Part shown: piece by piece, positions 6,374 to 9,635 of the stretch
How positions within the stretch are numbered: position 1 is the first letter of the stretch
Layout of the letters: the number at the start of each line of letters is the position of its first letter
Made by a program: the position numbers and the translations under genes
Notes under the pieces: generated by a model
What the model was told of the DNA's origin: nothing
The model's input: the letters and a program-made list of their open reading frames with translations, nothing else
The model's database searches: none
From: Propionibacterium sp.
GTDB lineage: Bacteria > Actinomycetota > Actinomycetes > Propionibacteriales > Propionibacteriaceae
Length of the DNA stretch: 9,635 bases
Assembly: GCA_012837465.1 (NCBI GenBank)
Contig: DURG01000335.1
Coordinates: 1-9,635, forward strand
Direction of reading: 5' to 3'

Positions 6374-7783
6374 TCAGGAGACCAGGGCCAACAATTCTGG
6401 GTCGAGGCAGGTGGCGCGGTCGGGGTACCGGTCCCACGCCGGATCATCGCCAGGCGGGTCCGCATAGGGTTTCACCGCGGGTGGTTCCAAGGCCGTCGGT
6501 CTTGGGGTCAGGGTGTTGAGCCTGATGGTGCCGGCCGAGGTGACCAGAAACTCGAGCCCGGAGCGGTACCGCCAGTGGAACACCCCCGGCGAGATCTGCT
6601 CGACCCACACCTTCCCGGCAGTCTTGGGCCGGTGGATGCGTCTGGACAGATTCCCCAGGTTCGGCAACTTCGTCTGCCCCGTCTCGCCTTCCGCATAGGG
6701 CTGGGTGTGGTCCATGTCACACGCCCTGGCAGGCGTGGAGCCGAACGGGCCCACGCAGTACGGGTCCTGCACGTTCAGCGCCAGCTTCATCGCCGCGGTG
6801 GGGTCATGCGCATCAACCGCTGCGAGGCTGTTGGGGTCGATCACCGGCCTGACGATCACCTTGCACCCCTTGAGGAGTTCGGGGAGGCGGTTGGCGAGGA
6901 GGTCGCCCCACTTCTCCACCCGCGCAACACCGGAAAGCTCCTGCCCGACGTCGTCGGTGAGCGGGATCTGCTGCGCGTCGATCGACACGATCAACTCCCG
7001 CACCGGAAGGGTGTCCTGCCCGAACCTTGAACGGGCCAACTCACCCATCGCAGCCGCCCGACGAGCATTCAGCTTCACCCGCTGGACATCCGTCTCATCA
7101 AAGATCAACGCCTGCACATCGGCAGGCAGATCCTGGGCCGGAAGAGTCGCCGCAATGCTGCTGACCGCGTCCTCAAACGCGATCCCATCCGCCGGATTCA
7201 ACCGGGCGAACACCTCCACCTGACCATCCTTGATACCCGTGACATGCACCTTCCGCTCCTTGCGCGCCAACACCTCACGGGCCTCAGCCGCCGCCGGATC
7301 AGCCGCGATGATCCACCCCGGCAACTCCTTCAACACCCGGACCCAGGGCCACTGCCCCAGAGCTTGGGCGCACTTGGCATCTATCTCGGTCACCTGGGTG
7401 GCAGACAGCCGGGCGCACTCCAACGCGACGCCCGCGGCCTGGTAGAACCTGATCCGGCCCCCGAGCACTGCTTCCCAGAGGACGGGGTGGCGGTCGCGGA
7501 CGTTGAGCACGTCCGCGATCCTGCCGATCGCCGAACCCGGCGAGATCCCCAGTACAGCGGCGATCTCGACCGCGACGAACTCACCCACCGACGCCGTGCC
7601 GTCGGCGCCGAACCGGACCAGACGCTCGATGGTCTCCACCGTTCGCTCTTCATCGATCTCGTAGGCGTCGCAGATCTGCGCAATACTCACCGCCTGCAAC
7701 ACCTCACCCGTCTGGGCCAGGTCGTTGCCTCTCAGGAGGCCTTCCAGACCGTCTGTCACGGCCCGGGGTAATAGATCCATCAT
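6374..7783 (-). CDS. DUF222 / HNH endonuclease-like protein (13E12 repeat type)
   Basis: A 469-residue protein (479 if read from ATG 7813) of the DUF222 plus HNH family, found in many copies in actinobacterial genomes. The DUF222 helical region occupies about residues 20-330 in the longer numbering. The HNH part is at about 350-425: ACDMDHTQPY (D368, H369), PNLGNL (N385, N388), SRRIHRPKT (H394, K397), then VFHWRYRSG. The zinc-type cysteines seen in some relatives are absent, as in the GPPGQT subgroup this resembles. It presumably cleaves or nicks DNA, but its function is not established. ATG 7783 is preferred because TAGCGT lies 7 nt upstream, as in leaderless neighbours; ATG 7813 has neither a -10 box at that spacing nor a ribosome site. 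Inverted copies of one repeat family lie about 60 bp outside each end, hinting at movement. Confidence 0.85.
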   Translation of the reverse strand: MMDLLPRAVTDGLEGLLRGNDLAQTGEVLQAVSIAQICDAYEIDEERTVETIERLVRFGADGTASVGEFVAVEIAAVLGISPGSAIGRIADVLNVRDRHPVLWEAVLGGRIRFYQAAGVALECARLSATQVTEIDAKCAQALGQWPWVRVLKELPGWIIAADPAAAEAREVLARKERKVHVTGIKDGQVEVFARLNPADGIAFEDAVSSIAATLPAQDLPADVQALIFDETDVQRVKLNARRAAAMGELARSRFGQDTLPVRELIVSIDAQQIPLTDDVGQELSGVARVEKWGDLLANRLPELLKGCKVIVRPVIDPNSLAAVDAHDPTAAMKLALNVQDPYCVGPFGSTPARACDMDHTQPYAEGETGQTKLPNLGNLSRRIHRPKTAGKVWVEQISPGVFHWRYRSGLEFLVTSAGTIRLNTLTPRPTALEPPAVKPYADPPGDDPAWDRYPDRATCLDPELLALVS

Positions 7784-7790
7784 GAGATCC

Positions 7791-7796
7791 ACGCTA
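7791..7796 (-). promoter_or_regulatory. Candidate -10 box of the HNH gene
   Basis: On the minus strand TAGCGT is followed by GGATCTC and ATG (7783). It matches the TAGNNTGG...ATG layout seen before the MBL hydrolase gene and secA2. It lies within the reading frame if the upstream ATG at 7813 is used, so it favours the shorter protein. Confidence 0.45.
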
Positions 7797-7825
7797 GAGG
7801 CGACCTCTGACATTTTTCGCCTATG

Positions 7826-7841
7826 CTGGCCATATGGCCAG
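7826..7841. promoter_or_regulatory. 16-bp perfect palindrome upstream of the HNH gene
   Basis: CTGGCCATATGGCCAG is a perfect palindrome. Its centre is about 50 bp before the preferred start of the HNH gene, a position suited to an operator. No regulator gene is adjacent, so the role is a guess. Confidence 0.4.
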
Positions 7842-7873
7842 ATTCTTTTCGTTGATGTGGGCTATCCGTTGAG

Positions 7874-7953
7874 GGTGATGGGTGGGGTGTTGGATCGGCT
7901 GCGGGCGCCCTTCGTCGTGGCCCGGCTCCTTCGTCGCGGGGGCCACGCTCAGA
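7874..7953 (-). repeat. Repeat copy interrupted by the IS110 element
   Basis: Read on the minus strand, the copy runs CTGAGCGTGG, CGACGAAGG, CGCCCGCAGCC, GATCCAACACCCC. This matches 6145-6216 in order, with small insertions. Its head is cut at CT (7951-7952). The missing GTGGTCC is found at the far end of the IS, next to 9455. It is inverted relative to the copy on the other side of the HNH gene. Confidence 0.7.
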
Positions 7954-7971
7954 TACCCCAGGGGTCTAACG

Positions 7972-7977
7972 TGTCAA
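7972..7977 (-). promoter_or_regulatory. -35 half of a split promoter at the IS right end
   Basis: TTGACA on the minus strand is a perfect -35 consensus that overlaps the recombinase stop codon (TGA, 7974-7976). In the integrated element it faces no good -10 box: 18 nt on is TCTGAG. In an excised circle the sequence 18 nt on becomes TCTAAT. Confidence 0.7.
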
Positions 7978-9194
7978 GCTGCCAGGGTCATGCGGTGTCC
8001 CCAGGCGAGGTTTTCGTCGTAGAGGGTGCGGTGTTTGAGGCAGCCGTGGAGGATCCCGACGAGGCGGTTAGCCAGGGCTCGTAGCGCTGCATGGTGGCCG
8101 TAGCCAGCGGCCCGTTTCGCGTCGTAGTACTCGCGGGCGCCAACGCTTCGGCTCAGCGCTGCCATGGCCAGTCTGTCGAGCGGGTCGATGAGGTGCGTGT
8201 TACGGATATGGCGGGCCTTGACGCGGCTGCTGTGACCAGAGGCTACGGTGATCGGTGAGGTGCCGGCATAGTTCTTGCGGGACTTGGCATCTCGATACCG
8301 TTCGGGGTCATCTCCGAACTCAGCAAGTACCCGGGCGCCGAGGACACGACCCATGCCAGGCAGCGATAGGTAGATCTCGGCGTCCGGGTGTTGCTCAAAA
8401 GACTCTTCGACCTGAGCGGTCAACTCCTTGAGCTGGTCAGCGATGGTGGCCAGCAACGCCACGATGCCGGTGACTTTGGCGGTGTATGCCCGCACCAACG
8501 CCGGCGAGGCCTGAAGATGGCCAGGCGTACGCAGCACGTCTTGGACCTTGACCGCGGTGGCATGCAGATAGCGTTGCCGACCGGCCCGCTTCAACACCGC
8601 CTCCAGCTGCGACAGACTCAGTTTTCGGCCCGTTTCCGGGCTGGGGGCCTTACCCAGGACCGCGATCATGTCCCGGCGCATGAACTGGTCATCATCAAGC
8701 AGAGGCAGCGCTGCGGGGTAGTACTCCAGCAACGCGCTACGCAGCTTGTTGAGCTGCCGGGTCTGTTCCCACACCAGATCCTGCTGCGCCCTGGCCAGGA
8801 CCTGAAGCTCTTTGGCCAGGTCACTGTCCTCGGCGATCATCGGATGCTGGTGCCGGTCCGTGCGCACCAGATCAGCCAACATCCGCGCATCAGCGGTATC
8901 CGACTTCGCGCCAGAGACATGATGACGGTCCCGATACCGAGAAGCGACCTTCGGGTTGATCGCATAGACCCGATACCCAGCCGCGACCATCGCGGTAACC
9001 CACAACCCGTGGTCCTTCTCCACCCCGACGATCACCTCGCCGGGATCATCAACGAAACCAGCCACCAACTCATGCAACCGGGCCAGACCCCCATCGCCCT
9101 CGGGCAGCCGACGCGACGCGAGTTTGTCTCCGTCACGGTCCATGATCCACACATCATGGTGATCCTGGGCCCAATCGTTACCAACAAAAATCAT
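7974..9194 (-). CDS. IS110-family DEDD recombinase (bridge RNA-guided transposase)
   Basis: A 406-residue recombinase that would cut and join the element's circle junction and a target site, both chosen by its bridge RNA. The N-terminal RuvC-like domain has D7 (GNDWA), E59 (VGVEKD), D99 and D102 (AKSDTADA), the DEDD set with spacing close to that of IS621. A helical coiled-coil section (about 130-265) follows. The C-terminal Tnp domain starts at LSLPGMGRVLGARVLAEFG (276-294) and contains NYAGTSPITVASG, where S319 is the likely catalytic serine. ATG 9194 is chosen because the protein then starts MIFVGNDWA like its relatives; the frame stays open to 9245, but those 17 codons overlap the RNA leader. 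AGGAGG lies 12 nt upstream, rather far for a ribosome site. No stop or frameshift is seen. Confidence 0.95.
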   Translation of the reverse strand: MIFVGNDWAQDHHDVWIMDRDGDKLASRRLPEGDGGLARLHELVAGFVDDPGEVIVGVEKDHGLWVTAMVAAGYRVYAINPKVASRYRDRHHVSGAKSDTADARMLADLVRTDRHQHPMIAEDSDLAKELQVLARAQQDLVWEQTRQLNKLRSALLEYYPAALPLLDDDQFMRRDMIAVLGKAPSPETGRKLSLSQLEAVLKRAGRQRYLHATAVKVQDVLRTPGHLQASPALVRAYTAKVTGIVALLATIADQLKELTAQVEESFEQHPDAEIYLSLPGMGRVLGARVLAEFGDDPERYRDAKSRKNYAGTSPITVASGHSSRVKARHIRNTHLIDPLDRLAMAALSRSVGAREYYDAKRAAGYGHHAALRALANRLVGILHGCLKHRTLYDENLAWGHRMTLAA

Positions 9195-9206
9195 GTCCCC
9201 GTGACA

Positions 9207-9212
9207 CCTCCT
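9207..9212 (-). promoter_or_regulatory. Ribosome binding site of the IS110 recombinase
   Basis: AGGAGG on the minus strand lies 12 nt before ATG 9194. The spacing is longer than the usual 5-9 nt, which may keep recombinase levels low. It lies outside the predicted bridge RNA. Confidence 0.5.
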
Positions 9213-9234
9213 GTTTCCTGACGGGACAAGACGA

Positions 9235-9444
9235 GCCGAGGCCACCCACGCACGACCTAATGGATCTCAGTGCTCACCGCCAACCAGCGGGGCTCGCTAC
9301 CCCAGAAGTACTCCAAGCGACCTACCCGCCAGCAGTGGCACGATCTGAGCGCAGAAATCCAAGGCTTCTGGGACCACGAGTGCTCACCACCAGCGGCTCG
9401 GCACCAGCCTCCCACCAAACCCACAAGCCCGGAAGAGAAGCTGC
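9235..9444 (-). ncRNA. Candidate IS110 bridge RNA with target and donor loops
   Basis: This guide RNA would bind the recombinase and pair with both the target and the element's own joined ends. In RNA order: a 5' stem CAGCTTCTC/GGGAGGCTG (9443-9435 with 9413-9405); then a target loop closed by a 16-bp stem with one bulged A (9396-9380 with 9341-9326). That loop carries the left guide GTGGTCCC (9377-9370), an apical stem CAGAA/TTCTG, and the right guide CGCTCAG (9351-9345). The donor loop follows, with left guide CTGGGGTA (9305-9298), a CCGC/GCGG hairpin, and right guide CCATTAG (9263-9257). Each left guide equals the left half of its DNA site. Each right guide is the reverse complement of the core plus the right half. 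A possible outer stem is GCCGAG/CTCGGC (9402-9397 with 9240-9235). The 5' and 3' ends are estimates. Confidence 0.88.
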
Positions 9445-9450
9445 ACCCCC

Positions 9451-9455
9451 ATTAG
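9451..9455 (-). promoter_or_regulatory. -10 half of a split promoter at the IS left end
   Basis: CTAAT at the left end (core CT plus AAT) joins the last T of the right end (7953) in an excised circle to give TCTAAT. That is a five-of-six match to TATAAT, 18 nt after TTGACA. Transcription would begin 6-7 nt on, at about 9445-9443, just where the 5' stem of the bridge RNA starts. Confidence 0.7.
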
Positions 9456-9566
9456 GGACCACCCAGTGGCATCTCAGACCTCCACCACACACCCGCTGGA
9501 GAAATTCGCCCTGGCCGAAGCAGAGTGAAACAATGGAAACCTCAGGCACCGGCGCAGGAGACCCCC
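9456..9566. other. dhaK upstream region, left flank of the IS
   Basis: Bases 9456-9462 (GGACCAC on the plus strand) are the left half of the IS target. The rest is non-coding and holds the dhaK ribosome site AGGAG (9556-9560). No convincing promoter for dhaK is seen; the IS may have separated the gene from upstream control sequences. Confidence 0.5.
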
Positions 9567-9635
9567 GTGAAGAAACTCATCAACTCACCCGACGACGTCG
9601 TCACTGACGCACTCAAAGGCGTGGCCGCAGCAGAC
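9567..9635 (+). CDS. dhaK: Dihydroxyacetone kinase subunit DhaK, 5' end only
   Basis: The first 23 codons of a gene cut by the window edge. GTG 9567 is preceded by AGGAG with a 6-nt gap, a strong ribosome site. The peptide MKKLINSPDDVVTDALKGVAAAD matches the very conserved DhaK start (MKKLIN, then a short acidic stretch and an Ala-rich helix). DhaK is the subunit that binds dihydroxyacetone covalently through a histidine; that residue lies beyond the window. It works with DhaL (nucleotide subunit) and, in PTS-linked systems, DhaM, usually encoded next. The process is cytoplasmic glycerol and dihydroxyacetone use. The identification rests on the N-terminus only. Confidence 0.82.
   Translation, partial: MKKLINSPDDVVTDALKGVAAAD

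Larger units (their letters stand above)
7951..9455 (-). mobile_element. IS110-family insertion sequence with bridge RNA, complete
   Basis: The element is about 1.5 kb (1,503 bp counting one copy of the core). Boundaries come from four matches between its leader and its flanks, not from terminal inverted repeats, which this family lacks. Read on the minus strand, the right end is CTGGGGTAT followed by core CT and GAGCG. The left end is GTGGTCC followed by core CT and AATGGGGG. Removing the element restores GTGGTCC-CT-GAGCG, an exact copy of 5741-5754. The layout is a 261-nt non-coding left end, a recombinase gene of 406 codons, and a 21-nt right end, the arrangement of the IS621-like branch of IS110. 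The recombinase, guides and core are all intact, so it may be active. The CT core is shared by both flanks, so one CT copy belongs to the target. Confidence 0.88.

Noticed and set aside
5874..6467. 197-residue plus-strand reading frame in the gap after secA2
   Set aside because: No recognisable domain; it crosses three repeat copies, runs into the HNH gene on the other strand, and its composition is that of a GC-rich chance frame.
6323..7771. Plus-strand frames opposite the HNH gene
   Set aside because: Shadows; the minus-strand frame has the HNH residues and DUF222 pattern.
9195..9245. Seventeen-codon N-terminal extension of the IS110 recombinase
   Set aside because: Family members start close to the GNDWA-type motif, and the extension overlaps the RNA leader and the AGGAGG sequence.
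7953..9453. Terminal inverted repeats of the IS
   Set aside because: The two ends (CTGGGGTAT and AATGGGGGTG on the minus strand) are not inverted repeats of meaningful length, as expected for this family; boundaries were set from guide matches instead.
9260..9607. 115-residue plus-strand frame across the IS left end and into dhaK
   Set aside because: It overlaps the bridge RNA and reads dhaK in the wrong frame. Its internal ATG at 9533 is 34 nt from the dhaK GTG, hence out of frame, and has no ribosome site.

Overview
The window looks like chromosomal DNA of a high-GC Gram-positive actinobacterium. The basis is strong GC bias at third codon positions, GTG and TTG starts, a SecA2-type accessory translocase, the MBL-hydrolase/hisS pair typical of Actinomycetota, and several genes whose start codon lies 6-7 nt after a TANNNT box (leaderless style). 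A member of the Propionibacteriaceae is plausible because of the short GGTTGAGC...TCGAAACC and GGTCCCTGAGCG repeats, but the genus cannot be fixed from the sequence.

Layout. Bases 1-3336 are conserved housekeeping DNA: a GC hairpin terminator, a DUF349 protein on the minus strand, and then, divergent from it, an MBL-fold hydrolase followed by hisS. A 30-bp divergent gap carries two back-to-back -10 boxes. After a small REP-like repeat comes secA2 (3452-5731). From 5732 to 7950 the DNA is accessory: a 642-bp non-coding stretch full of inverted repeats and REP-like copies, then a minus-strand DUF222/HNH endonuclease-like gene. From about 7951 to 9455 lies an apparently intact IS110-family insertion sequence. 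The window ends in the first 23 codons of a dihydroxyacetone kinase gene (dhaK).

The main discovery is in the IS110 element. It has the IS621-like layout of a 261-nt leader end (LE) before the recombinase gene and only 21 nt after it. The leader holds a candidate bridge RNA (about 9444 down to 9235, minus strand). Its first loop carries GTGGTCC and CGCTCAG, which match the two halves of the insertion site. Its second loop carries CTGGGGTA and CCATTAG, which match the element's own two ends. These matches place both boundaries at a CT core. They show that the element sits inside a GGTCCCTGAGCG repeat, and another perfect 14-nt target remains in the window at 5741-5754. Joining the two ends, as in an excised circle, would create a promoter TTGACA-18 nt-TCTAAT just upstream of the RNA. 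Neither end alone has this promoter.

How parts interact: the REP-like repeats are the landing sites of the IS110 element. Inverted copies of the same repeat bracket the HNH gene. The IS lies 111 bp upstream of dhaK and is transcribed away from it. The housekeeping genes appear untouched, except that the hisS stop codon is embedded in a REP-like copy.
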